From an uncultured Christensenellaceae bacterium (lineage in GTDB: Bacteria; Bacillota; Clostridia; Christensenellales; CAG-314), in NCBI GenBank assembly GCA_910586905.1, contig CAJUIV010000005.1, positions 1 to 64,000 of the forward strand: DNA of 64,000 nt, in the 5' to 3' direction. Made by a program: the position numbers and the translations under genes. Of the stretch, positions 43,214 to 51,279 are shown piece after piece (position 1 is the first letter of the stretch; the number at the start of each line of letters is the position of its first letter). The notes under the pieces are model-generated. The model saw only the letters and a list, made by a program, of their open reading frames with translations, had not been told where the DNA came from and did no database searches.

Positions 43214-44866
43214 ATGTTAAAACAAAACGATATAGTTATTTATACGGCTGAGGCTTATTCCAACGCCGAAACAGTGGGAAAAGTCGGCGATACTACCGTT
43301 TTTGTTCCTCTGATGATAGTCGGAGAACAAGCCCGCGTAAAGATAAACTACGCAAAGAAAGGCGTGGCTTACGGCGACGCGGTGGAATTGCTAAAAAGTT
43401 CTTCCAATCGCGTAAAAGCGCAGTGCGGCAGTTTCGGCAGCTGCGGAGGCTGCAGCCTTTGTCATATGTCTTACGGCGAACAGTTGAATTTTAAGCGAAA
43501 CAAAGTGAAAAACAATCTTTTAAAAATCGCAAAATCGGATGCGGAGGTTCTGCCTTGCGTAGCTTCTCCTAAGCGGTTTCACTATCGAAACAAAATCAGC
43601 TTGCCCGTATCCGGTAAGCGTGGCGACGTAATTATAGGTATGTACAAACGTAACAGCCATCAAGTTGTGAATATAAAGCAATGTTCGTTAGTCGGTGAGT
43701 GGGCAGCAGTCCTTATAAATATTTTTAAAATTTATTGCGACGAAAACCAAATAATTCCCTATGACGAAAAGACTTTTACCGGTGAAGTAAGGCATTTAAC
43801 GGCAAGATATATAGACGGACAGCTACTTGTAACAATCGTTTCCAACGGAGAGTTTAAGCGCGATTTACATCCTTTAATAGAGGCGCTGAAAAATTATTTT
43901 GAGAAATTCGGATTGTTTATAAACGTAAACACCTATAAAAACAACGTTATTTTAGGTGAAATTACCCGACACGTTTACGGTTTGGAATATATCGAAAGCG
44001 AGTGTTCGGGTGTAAAAACAAGAGTTTCGCCAAACAGTTTTTTTCAAGTTAACGACGAAGTAAGAGACCTTATTTATTCTAAAACGCGCGAATTACTGGA
44101 TTTGGCAGAAACGGAAGTTTTGATCGATTGCTTTTCAGGAGTGGGGGTGCTGACAAACGCGCTTGCTTGCGATAAATTTGAAACTTACGCGATAGAAATG
44201 GAACCTGCAGCCGTTAAAAACGCCTGCGAAACGGCGGAACTGAACGGAAATAAAATTACTAATATTTGCGGCGACGTGAACATAGAACTTCCGAATTTGA
44301 CCCAAAAACTTTCGAATAAAAAAACGACGGTCGTGGTGGACCCGCCGCGTAAAGGATTGGGGGAAAAAATATGCCGAACGCTGCTCTGCTCTAACGTTGA
44401 CGAAATAGTATACGTTTCTTGCGATTCGGCAACTCTTGCCCGCGACGTTGCAGTTCTGACCGCACGTTACAATGTAAATTACGTTCAGCCTTTCGATATG
44501 TTTCCTCAAACGGATAACGTCGAGACACTGGTCGTTCTTTCCAAAAAAATTCCCGAACGTCATATCAACATCGACGTAGAATTTGGGGAGAATGAGGGAC
44601 AGTTTTCGTTAAAGAAAATCAAAGAGCGCGCCGAAGAGCGCAAGCCGAAAGAAAAAGCAACTTACAAGATGATACAAGACTATATTGAAAAGACTTACGG
44701 CTTTAAAGTCCACACTGCATACATAGCCGAAGTAAAGCGTGATTTGGGCTTGCCAATGTACGACGCCCCAAACGCAGTAGAAGAATTAAAAAGACCAAGA
44801 GCGCACCCTACGCCGAAAATGGCAGAGGCTATAAAAGAAACATTAAAGCATTTTGAGATAATATAA
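43214..44866 (+). CDS. rlmD: RlmD-like 23S rRNA uracil-C5 methyltransferase with C-terminal extension
   Basis: A 550-residue TrmA/RumA-family enzyme that methylates C5 of a uridine in 23S rRNA. It has an N-terminal TRAM domain (1-60), then the iron-sulfur cysteines CGSFGSCGGCSLC near 73-85 with a further Cys in NIKQCSL. The SAM domain holds VLIDCFSGVGVLTNAL near 305, VVVDPPRKGL near 375, and the catalytic Cys in YVSCDSATLARD near 397. The canonical enzyme ends near residue 455. Beyond it lies an extra module, residues about 478-550: TYKMIQDYIEKTYGFKV, YIAEVKRDLGLPMYD, AIKETLKHF. A shorter copy of this module is encoded alone just downstream. The extension has a different codon style (AGA, AAG), suggesting later gain. 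Confidence 0.9.
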   Translation: MLKQNDIVIYTAEAYSNAETVGKVGDTTVFVPLMIVGEQARVKINYAKKGVAYGDAVELLKSSSNRVKAQCGSFGSCGGCSLCHMSYGEQLNFKRNKVKNNLLKIAKSDAEVLPCVASPKRFHYRNKISLPVSGKRGDVIIGMYKRNSHQVVNIKQCSLVGEWAAVLINIFKIYCDENQIIPYDEKTFTGEVRHLTARYIDGQLLVTIVSNGEFKRDLHPLIEALKNYFEKFGLFINVNTYKNNVILGEITRHVYGLEYIESECSGVKTRVSPNSFFQVNDEVRDLIYSKTRELLDLAETEVLIDCFSGVGVLTNALACDKFETYAIEMEPAAVKNACETAELNGNKITNICGDVNIELPNLTQKLSNKKTTVVVDPPRKGLGEKICRTLLCSNVDEIVYVSCDSATLARDVAVLTARYNVNYVQPFDMFPQTDNVETLVVLSKKIPERHINIDVEFGENEGQFSLKKIKERAEERKPKEKATYKMIQDYIEKTYGFKVHTAYIAEVKRDLGLPMYDAPNAVEELKRPRAHPTPKMAEAIKETLKHFEII

Positions 44867-44883
44867 TTATTAAGGAGTATTCT

Positions 44884-45096
44884 ATGAAATGTCCAGTAAC
44901 GTATGATGAAATTGTTGATTATATCAGAGAACACTATGGTTATACAGTACAACGTTGCGTTATAGCCAGAGTTTTAAGAGAGCTTGGTTATGAAGTTCGT
45001 GATTCTTGGCACTCCGGGACAGCAAAAAATCCTAAATTGCCTACAAATAGAGATCGTGAAGCGATAAAAGAAGCGATAGATAATTTGAGTAAGTAA
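44884..45096 (+). CDS. Stand-alone copy of the RlmD C-terminal module (70 aa)
   Basis: A 70-residue protein, MKCPVTYDEIVDYIREHYGYTV then VIARVLRELGYEVRDSW then DREAIKEAIDNL. It aligns over its whole length with residues 480-550 of the RlmD-like protein immediately upstream (TY..I.DYI...YG..V....IA.V.R.LG..........AIKE). The fold is probably a small helix-turn-helix-like unit; function is unknown, perhaps RNA or DNA binding. AAGGAG lies well placed before ATG 44884, 17 bases after the rlmD stop. A broken nucleotidyltransferase-like gene follows 12 bases on, so the three form a former operon. The product could modulate the methyltransferase, or be a mobile-element gene from which the fused module came. 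Confidence 0.75.
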   Translation: MKCPVTYDEIVDYIREHYGYTVQRCVIARVLRELGYEVRDSWHSGTAKNPKLPTNRDREAIKEAIDNLSK

Positions 45097-45108
45097 TGAG
45101 GTTCTACT

Positions 45109-45288
45109 ATGGCATACAGATTTGCTAATCAAAGCGAAGTTAAAGAGCTTGAGGCGTGGTGTATGGATATTCTTCACGCAGTATAAGACGAAGTCAGAGA
45201 GTATTTTACTTTCGATATAAGACTTATCGGTAGCGGAGACAAAAGGCTCGTTACACAAAACAGTGATGAGTGTTTTGATTTAGACTAG
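45109..45288 (+). pseudogene. Broken nucleotidyltransferase-like gene
   Basis: From ATG 45109, with GAGGT upstream, one frame reads MAYRFANQSEVKELEAWC, then MDILHAV, stop TAA at 45184, then DEVREYFTFDIRLIGSGDKRL, VTQNSDECFDLD, stop TAG at 45286. The IGSG...LVTQN...FDLD pattern matches the start of a nucleotidyltransferase-like protein family of mobile elements, where Gln would stand for the first stop and Tyr for the second (DLDY). Each stop is one base from those codons. The rest of the protein is missing, replaced by a remnant on the other strand. It is a pseudogene; recoding is unlikely. Confidence 0.7.
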
Positions 45289-45472
45289 CGTCGTATATTT
45301 TGGCGTCGTAAAAGCGCGTACTCAAGGAACTTTTTGCTGCGGCAATGATTTCTTTGTCCGTAGGAACTTCCGACGGGTCTTTTTCTGCAGTTCCGTCTTA
45401 ATTTGAAATATTGAATATTCCGCAAGATACCGTTAACAAAATCGTGTAAATTAACAAAAATATCAAACTCAA
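45251..45472 (-). pseudogene. Broken lipoprotein gene
   Basis: On the minus strand a frame from about 45472 reads like a lipoprotein signal, LIFLLIYTILLTVSC, with a lipobox LTVSC, then GIFNISN, stop TAA, then DGTAEKDPSEVPTDKE and IIAAAKSSLSTRFYDAKIYDAS. The stop falls where CAA (Gln) could have stood. There is no ATG at the front (TTG only) and no ribosome binding site. The sequence loses sense where it meets the broken nucleotidyltransferase remnant near 45288. The Ser/Thr/Asp-rich part after the cysteine is typical of Gram-positive lipoprotein linkers. Two truncated genes butted tail to tail mark an old deletion or insertion scar. Confidence 0.5.
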
Positions 45473-45590
45473 TTTTTAAATGGTTTTTCGCGTAACGTAC
45501 TTTTTTAAGATGTTATTATTATAAAACGTATAAGACGATAAAACTAAAATCGACGTATGTCAAAATTCCATCGCAATGAGATTCAATCCG

Positions 45591-46454
45591 TCAAAATTGC
45601 TCCAATAAAGAGCAGCCTTTGAGCGTGGGGTTAAATTCGCTGTCAATGCGCAAAAAGCATTCGTTTAAAACGTAATCGCGCGGAAGCTGTTTGGGAGAAA
45701 ATCCCGTCAGTTCTTTAAAAATTTTGTTAAAATGGCGTATGCTTCCGAAACCGCTCGTAAAAGCCGCGGAGGTTACGGAAGTCTTTTTTTCTTGTCTTAA
45801 CAATTTTATCGCGTTATCTATTTTTATGCGGTTTAAATATTGGGTAAAAGACATATTAGTCGCTTTTTTAAAATATCTGCAAAAATACGCTTCGTCCATT
45901 GCCATAAAACGGTATGCGTCGCTAAAAGTTATAGTATCGAAATCGCTTTCTATTTTGTTTAATAAAAGTCTTAATTGACCGACGGCGGTTTTTTCTTTTC
46001 GTTTTTCGGTTTTTTCTTTTCTTAGCAAATCTATAAAAAATTTAGAAATCATAATTTTTGCGGATTCGTTGTAAAAAGCCTGTTTTGCCGAGAGCTCTTT
46101 TTTCAGCGATTCGTAAAGTGATTTTGCGTCGTATTTGTCAGATAAATACGGTTTAACCAAAACGTTACCGTCAAATAATTTTTTTATTATTTCGTAATCG
46201 AATATGATTACCGCAAGCGTAGTGTCTTGCTGTTTTGCCTGCATATAGTGTATCTGTTCGCTGTCTATAAATAAAGAATCGTTTTGTTCCATAAAATAAG
46301 TTTTATTCTCGCATACGACTTCCAAAGCGCCCTTTTCCAACGTTAACAATTCGCAGTTGGAGTGCCAATGCGGAAGATTGTTTGAATTTAAGTACTTTCC
46401 TATCCATACGTCGGAGGAATTCGTACGGTTCCATATTTCTCTTTTAGCCAGCAT
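45591..46454 (-). CDS. AraC-family transcriptional regulator
   Basis: A 287-residue regulator. The N-terminal cupin-like ligand domain (about 1-110) shows LPHWHSNCELLTLEKG and SLFIDSEQIHYM. The C-terminal AraC DNA-binding domain (about 180-275) has two helix-turn-helix units: DAYRFMAMDEAYFCRYF and SVTSAAFTSGFGSIRHFNKIF, with the family signature ending GFSPKQL. The cupin start resembles sugar-sensing members. It is transcribed away from the galT-galK gene, 390 bases to the right, so control of galactose use is a reasonable inference, not shown. AAAGGAT precedes ATG 46454. Confidence 0.92.
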   Translation of the reverse strand: MLAKREIWNRTNSSDVWIGKYLNSNNLPHWHSNCELLTLEKGALEVVCENKTYFMEQNDSLFIDSEQIHYMQAKQQDTTLAVIIFDYEIIKKLFDGNVLVKPYLSDKYDAKSLYESLKKELSAKQAFYNESAKIMISKFFIDLLRKEKTEKRKEKTAVGQLRLLLNKIESDFDTITFSDAYRFMAMDEAYFCRYFKKATNMSFTQYLNRIKIDNAIKLLRQEKKTSVTSAAFTSGFGSIRHFNKIFKELTGFSPKQLPRDYVLNECFLRIDSEFNPTLKGCSLLEQF

Positions 46455-46840
46455 AAATTTTATCCTTTGTTATCGGCGTGGATTAGTAAAAACGGCTTTC
46501 TTACTTCCCGCAATTTACCTTTTATATATTTTATTCAAAAAATCTCGTCTTTTTCCGTTTGTTAAACTCGCTTGTTTGACTCGGTAGGTTATATCTAAAA
46601 AGATAGTTGGATATTGCATGCGTAATGATTTTAAAATACCGTTTTGAAAAACGGCGTCGTTTTTAGTATTATAATTTAAATTACATAAAAAGTCAATATA
46701 CGTCCACAATTTGACAATATTGCTCTTGTAAATTCCATCGTTATGCATTATTATTGTGGCGAAAGAACGCAATCGCGCAAAATTATAACCGTCGGCGAGT
46801 TAACGCGTAGACGCTTTCGAACCGTTAAAAGGAAACTAAT
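46455..46840. other. Divergent intergenic region
   Basis: The 386 bases between the AraC gene and galTK are AT-rich. TTGACA occurs at 46712, but no matching -10 box is clear. An 85-codon open frame on the minus strand (46515-46772) has no ribosome binding site and no recognisable motif. This should hold the regulatory sites of both flanking units. Confidence 0.4.
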
Positions 46841-49414
46841 ATGAAAATTTATGCAATCGTCTCGAAATTGATAGACTATGCGGAGTGCAAACTCGAAATG
46901 AATCCTGCGGACGCAAACTATATGCGTAACGAGATATTGGATATACTGTCTCTGCCGAGCTTCGAGGAATCCGGCAAACCGGAACCGTACGGCGATATAG
47001 ACGCGCTTTTAAAAGAGTTTGTAGAAACCGGCGTTGAAGAAGGCGTTTTCGAAGAAACGGACGCTCCGTATTTTTGCGATAAAATAATGGGCGCTTTATC
47101 TTTGCTGCCTAGCGAAACCGATAATAAGTTCAAGCGAATCTTAAATACCCGAAATTCAAAGGAAGCAACCGATTGGTTATACGATTACTGCGTTAACAAT
47201 ACTTACGTTAAAAAAGCAATGCTCGATAAAAATCCGCGGTTTAGTAAAGACGGCGTAATAGTAACTATAAATTCAGCCAAGCCGGAATTCCGCGACCCTA
47301 GCAAAGCTAAAAGCGGCAATTCGGTCGAAGGCGGTTATCCCAGTTGCGTTATATGCCGAGAAAACGAAGGTTTTTGCGGGCGCGGCAAAAAGACGCTCAG
47401 AACCGTGTCTTTGAAGTTGGGCGGAAAGGATTGGTTTTGGCAGTTTTCTCCTTACGGGTATTTTTATCAGCACGGAATAGCGGTAAACGCAAAGCATATT
47501 CCGATGAAAATAGATAAACAAACGTTTGTAAATTTGATGGATTTCGCAGATAAATTTCCGCATTATTTCGTTGGATGTAACGCGCCTCTCGAGCGAATCG
47601 GCGGCAGCGTGCTTGCTCACGACCATTATCAGGGAGGCTATGAAAAGCTGCCTTTGCATACCGCTCGTTTAAAGAAAATTTTTTACTGCAAAGATTATAC
47701 CGACGTAAGGATAGGCATAGTAGATTGGCAAGGTTCGGTAGTTCGCGTCAGCGGATACGACAAAACGTCGGTTGCGGAAGTAAGCGAAACGGTGCGTAAA
47801 GCTTGGAAAAGTTATTCTAACGAAAAGCTTGGGATAATATCTTGCGATAACGGTGTGCAGTTCAACGAAATAAGTCCGACGGTTTATTTGCGTAACGGCG
47901 GTTATGAAATGAACATCATTCTGCGTAGCAATATTACGTCTAAAGAGTACCCCGACGGCGTTTTCCACGCTCATCCCGAGTATCATATGATAAAAAAAGA
48001 ATCTATCGGTCTTATCGAAGCGCAAGGTTTGTTTATACTTCCGGGTCGGCTTGTAGAGCAGCTGAGCAGAATAGAATCCGCTATCGTCGATAATGAGCCG
48101 CTGCCTTTCGATTTGGCGGAATTTAAACTTGTTTACGACGAGGTAAAACAGCATCTCGGCGCGACCGATTCGGTTTCCGTTCATTCGGCAATGGAAAGCG
48201 AACTTGCAAGTATTTGCAACAGAATACTGCAAAATACCGCGGTATTTAAGCAAGAAAGCGATTTTTCCGAATTTTTGGAAAGCTGCGGATTTATAGACGA
48301 AAGGTACGAGTACGCGGTATCGGCTGCCGGACGTATAAACGTAATAGGTGAACATATCGATTATTGCGGAGGCAAAGTTTTACCCGCTTCGCTGTCGCTT
48401 TCTAACGTAGTTTACGTCAAACGTAACGGAACCGATAAAATCAATTTGTCTTGGACGACTTTGCCTGATAAAGTTTCTATTGACTTAACCGACTTGGAAA
48501 ATTTTAACGGAACAAGGCACGCCGGATATCAGCTGGGGTGTATCAAAGTTTGGAAAAACAGCGGACGGCAAACGGTTGGCTGCGATATGCTTTTTGATTG
48601 CAACGTGCCTTTCGGGAGCGGTCTGTCCAGTTCGGCGGCGATAGAAGTTTCCACTCTTGCGGCGCTTTCAGCGGTAAGTGGAGAATCGATTGATAAAACT
48701 CAACTGGCGATTTTGGCCCAAAACGCCGAGCGTGAATTTACCAAAGTCAACTGCGGAATTATGGACCAATACGTATCTGCAAACGGTCAAAAGGACTGTG
48801 TTCTTATGTTGGACTGCAAAAAAATATCCGGCGTAGTTATTCCGTTAAACTTAGGCGAATACGCGTTCGTTGTAGCCAACACGAACAAACCTCACAATTT
48901 GGTTGAAAGTAAATATAACGAACGTCGCGGCGAAACGGAAGAAGCTTTGAAACGACTGAGAAAGATTTCAAATATTTCGTGTCTTGCCGAATTAACGCCC
49001 GAGCGGTTTGAAAGAGTAAAAAACGTATTAAGCGAACGCGTTTGTAAACGCGTTAAACACGTTGTGTACGAGTGCGATAGGGTAAATAGAGCCGCAGACG
49101 CGTTGAAAAGAAACGATTGTGTAAGTTTGGGAAAACTGCTTAACGAATCGCACGAATCGTTAAAAAACGATTTCGAAGTTTCCTGCAAAGAACTTGACGT
49201 TTTGGCAGAATCGGCGCAGAATAATCCTTATTGTTTGGGCTCGCGTATGATAGGAGGAGGTTTCGGCGGTTGTACTCTGTCGCTTGTAAAAAAAGATAAA
49301 ATCGAGCGGTTTAAAACCGTTGTCGGCAATAAATATAAAGAGTTAACCGGAAACGACGCTGTGTTTATAGACGTTGAAATTGCAGACGGTTTAAAAATAC
49401 GAAAACTGATTTAG
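46841..49414 (+). CDS. galT-galK: Fused galactose-1-phosphate uridylyltransferase and galactokinase
   Basis: An 857-residue bifunctional Leloir enzyme. Residues 1-470 are a class II GalT: NTRNSKEATDWLYDYC, GYPSCVICRENEGFCGR, and the active-site GGSVLAHDHYQGG with H260, D261, H262 and Q264. It swaps UMP between UDP-glucose and galactose-1-phosphate. Residues about 485-857 are a galactokinase: AAGRINVIGEHIDYCGG (usually APGRVNLIGEHTDYNGG), PFGSGLSSSAAIEV as ATP loop, catalytic Asp in GIMDQYVSANG, and MIGGGFGGCTLS. The junction, around 470-485, has no stop or start and no break in codon style, so this looks like a true fusion, not two genes. GalE follows nine bases on. AAAGGAAA precedes ATG 46841. 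Galactose-1-phosphate could be channelled between the two halves. Confidence 0.92.
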   Translation: MKIYAIVSKLIDYAECKLEMNPADANYMRNEILDILSLPSFEESGKPEPYGDIDALLKEFVETGVEEGVFEETDAPYFCDKIMGALSLLPSETDNKFKRILNTRNSKEATDWLYDYCVNNTYVKKAMLDKNPRFSKDGVIVTINSAKPEFRDPSKAKSGNSVEGGYPSCVICRENEGFCGRGKKTLRTVSLKLGGKDWFWQFSPYGYFYQHGIAVNAKHIPMKIDKQTFVNLMDFADKFPHYFVGCNAPLERIGGSVLAHDHYQGGYEKLPLHTARLKKIFYCKDYTDVRIGIVDWQGSVVRVSGYDKTSVAEVSETVRKAWKSYSNEKLGIISCDNGVQFNEISPTVYLRNGGYEMNIILRSNITSKEYPDGVFHAHPEYHMIKKESIGLIEAQGLFILPGRLVEQLSRIESAIVDNEPLPFDLAEFKLVYDEVKQHLGATDSVSVHSAMESELASICNRILQNTAVFKQESDFSEFLESCGFIDERYEYAVSAAGRINVIGEHIDYCGGKVLPASLSLSNVVYVKRNGTDKINLSWTTLPDKVSIDLTDLENFNGTRHAGYQLGCIKVWKNSGRQTVGCDMLFDCNVPFGSGLSSSAAIEVSTLAALSAVSGESIDKTQLAILAQNAEREFTKVNCGIMDQYVSANGQKDCVLMLDCKKISGVVIPLNLGEYAFVVANTNKPHNLVESKYNERRGETEEALKRLRKISNISCLAELTPERFERVKNVLSERVCKRVKHVVYECDRVNRAADALKRNDCVSLGKLLNESHESLKNDFEVSCKELDVLAESAQNNPYCLGSRMIGGGFGGCTLSLVKKDKIERFKTVVGNKYKELTGNDAVFIDVEIADGLKIRKLI

Positions 49415-49423
49415 GAGGACTAC

Positions 49424-50437
49424 ATGAAAATACTTGTAAGCGGAGGAACGGGATATATCGGTTCTCATACCGCGGTGGAGCTTTTGGAAAAAGGACACGA
49501 AGTCGTGGCTGTGGATAATTTTTCCAATTCTTCTCCGGAAGTTTTGAACCGAATAAAAAGAATTACAGGAAAAGACGTTGTTTTTTACGAAGGAGACGTA
49601 AGAAATCGCGGTTTGCTAAACAAGGTATTCGATGAAAATAATATAGATTGGGTAATTCATTTTGCAGGACTAAAAGCGGTGGGCGAAAGCTGCGTAAAGC
49701 CGTTGGAGTACTACGATAACAATTTGTATGGTACGTTGGTACTGCTTGAAACTATGAGGGAACACGGCTGTAAAAAAATCGTATTTTCTTCTTCCGCCAC
49801 CGTATACGGAAATCCCGAGAGATTGCCCGTGGACGAAACTTGTAAAACCGGCGGAACAACCAATCCATACGGTACAAGTAAATATTTTCAGGAAATTATG
49901 CTTAGCGATTTGTATAAAGCGGATAATGATTGGACCGTCGTTCTTTTGAGATATTTTAATCCTGTCGGCGCTCACGAAAGCGGCCTTATCGGCGAAAATC
50001 CAAAAGGTATTCCAAATAATCTTACGCCCTACGTCGCCAAAGTGGCGATTGGAGAACTTTCCGAAGTTTCCGTTTTCGGCAACGATTACGACACTCTAGA
50101 CGGTACCGGTGTGCGCGATTACATTCACGTTGTAGATTTGGCAAAAGGACACGTTTCCGCAATAGAAGGGATACGCAACGTCGGAGTATACGCGTATAAT
50201 TTGGGAACGGGCAACGGTTACAGCGTTTTGCAGGTAATCGGAGCGTTTGAAAAAGCGTGTGGACATCCTATTCCGTACAAAATAGTCGGCCGCCGCGACG
50301 GAGATATCGCGACGTGTTACGCTGACGCAAGCAAAGCTGAAAAAGAACTGGGTTGGCGCGCCGATTTGAATTTGGACGATATGTGCGCTTCTTTGTGGAA
50401 TTGGCAGTTCAAAAATCCCAAGGGTTACGATAAATAG
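49424..50437 (+). CDS. galE: UDP-glucose 4-epimerase GalE
   Basis: A 337-residue extended short-chain dehydrogenase that interconverts UDP-galactose and UDP-glucose with bound NAD. It has the Rossmann GGTGYIGSHTAVELL at the start, the catalytic Ser in FSSSATVYG near 125, Tyr and Lys in NPYGTSKYF near 148-152, and RYFNPVGAHESGLIGE, typical of GalE. AGGAGGAC precedes ATG 49424, nine bases after galT-galK, so the two-gene operon encodes the whole Leloir pathway except aldose mutarotase. A weak terminator follows. Confidence 0.97.
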   Translation: MKILVSGGTGYIGSHTAVELLEKGHEVVAVDNFSNSSPEVLNRIKRITGKDVVFYEGDVRNRGLLNKVFDENNIDWVIHFAGLKAVGESCVKPLEYYDNNLYGTLVLLETMREHGCKKIVFSSSATVYGNPERLPVDETCKTGGTTNPYGTSKYFQEIMLSDLYKADNDWTVVLLRYFNPVGAHESGLIGENPKGIPNNLTPYVAKVAIGELSEVSVFGNDYDTLDGTGVRDYIHVVDLAKGHVSAIEGIRNVGVYAYNLGTGNGYSVLQVIGAFEKACGHPIPYKIVGRRDGDIATCYADASKAEKELGWRADLNLDDMCASLWNWQFKNPKGYDK

Positions 50438-50446
50438 CGGATGTTT

Positions 50447-50476
50447 AAAAGTCGGACATTGTTTCGGCTTTTTTCT
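50447..50476 (+). terminator. Terminator of gal operon
   Basis: An 8-bp stem AAAAGTCG with CGGCTTTT (one G-U), followed by TTCTTTG. Confidence 0.6.
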
Positions 50477-50494
50477 TTGCGTAAAAACAAACGA

Positions 50495-50523
50495 ATGACA
50501 ATTCTTGCGAAATTTGATATAAT
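50495..50523 (+). promoter_or_regulatory. Promoter of HAD gene
   Basis: ATGACA (50495-50500), 17-base spacer, TATAAT (50518-50523), about 110 bases before the start codon. Confidence 0.55.
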
Positions 50524-50634
50524 CCCTTATATATTCTGCTAATATGTCATCGCAGATATTTTACGGTCGGTTATGCGTCAGAGAAAAATCTTAATGACGA
50601 GTCGTTTTCGGTTATGCTCGAGAGGTAATAAAAA

Positions 50635-51207
50635 ATGGCAAAAAATCTATATATTTTCGATTGCTTCGGCGTAGTTATAAGCAACGTTTCGGGTTTGTGG
50701 ATGAACAAGCGTTTAAACGCGGAACAGCAGGAATTTATGTGTAAGAACGTTTTTCGCAGTATCGATACCGGTAAAACGTCAATGGAATGGATGTTCGATA
50801 TTATTTGCGAAAAATTCGGCATGCAAAAGGAAACGGTAAAAAAAGAGTGGGCGGACGAAGAATTTGTATTAACCGATACTGTCGATTTAATTCGGAAACT
50901 GCGAGCGAACGGCGATACCGTGGCGCTTCTTTCCAACGCGTCTAAGGAATACGTAGATTATTTATTCGACAGATTCGATTTAAATCGGTATTTCGATAAA
51001 ATTTTCGTTTCGTCAGTTTACGGTTGCGCGAAACCGGATAAGGTGTTTTATGAAATATGCGTAAAGAGTTTTGACGAAAAATTTGAGAATATTTATTTTA
51101 CCGACGATACGCCCGGCAATCTTTTAGATTTAGAGCAATTCGGCATAAAACCCGTATTGTTTAAAAACGCAAAAGATTTTAAAAAAGCGGTCGGTCTGAA
51201 AGATTAA
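50635..51207 (+). CDS. HAD-IA family hydrolase
   Basis: A 190-residue HAD protein of subfamily IA. Motif I is FDCFGVV: the nucleophile Asp is present, but the second Asp of DxD is Phe, as in beta-phosphoglucomutase-like and dehalogenase-like branches that use a different acid. Motif II is LLSNAS near 99, motif III the Lys in GCAKPDKVFY near 133, and motif IV the acidic pair in IYFTDDTPGNL near 153. A small helical cap occupies residues 15-80. The role is unknown; a phosphatase on a small metabolite is likeliest. GAGAGGT precedes ATG 50635. Monocistronic between promoter and terminator. Confidence 0.85.
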   Translation: MAKNLYIFDCFGVVISNVSGLWMNKRLNAEQQEFMCKNVFRSIDTGKTSMEWMFDIICEKFGMQKETVKKEWADEEFVLTDTVDLIRKLRANGDTVALLSNASKEYVDYLFDRFDLNRYFDKIFVSSVYGCAKPDKVFYEICVKSFDEKFENIYFTDDTPGNLLDLEQFGIKPVLFKNAKDFKKAVGLKD

Positions 51208-51233
51208 GAAGTAAAGCGTTTATAAAAATATCG

Positions 51234-51270
51234 AAAAGGACTGAAAAAATTGGTTTTTCAGTCCTTTGAT
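51234..51270. terminator. Bidirectional terminator
   Basis: A 14-bp stem AAAGGACTGAAAAA with TTTTTCAGTCCTTT between the convergent HAD and lipid-kinase genes. Confidence 0.85.
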
Positions 51271-51279
51271 TTGTATTTT

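Noticed and set aside
45109..45288. Stop-codon reassignment as explanation for in-frame TAA and TAG
   Set aside because: TAA and TAG end many intact genes in the window, so the stops here mark a pseudogene.
46515..46772. 85-codon minus-strand ORF between AraC and galTK genes
   Set aside because: No ribosome binding site, AT-rich composition like intergenic DNA and no motif.
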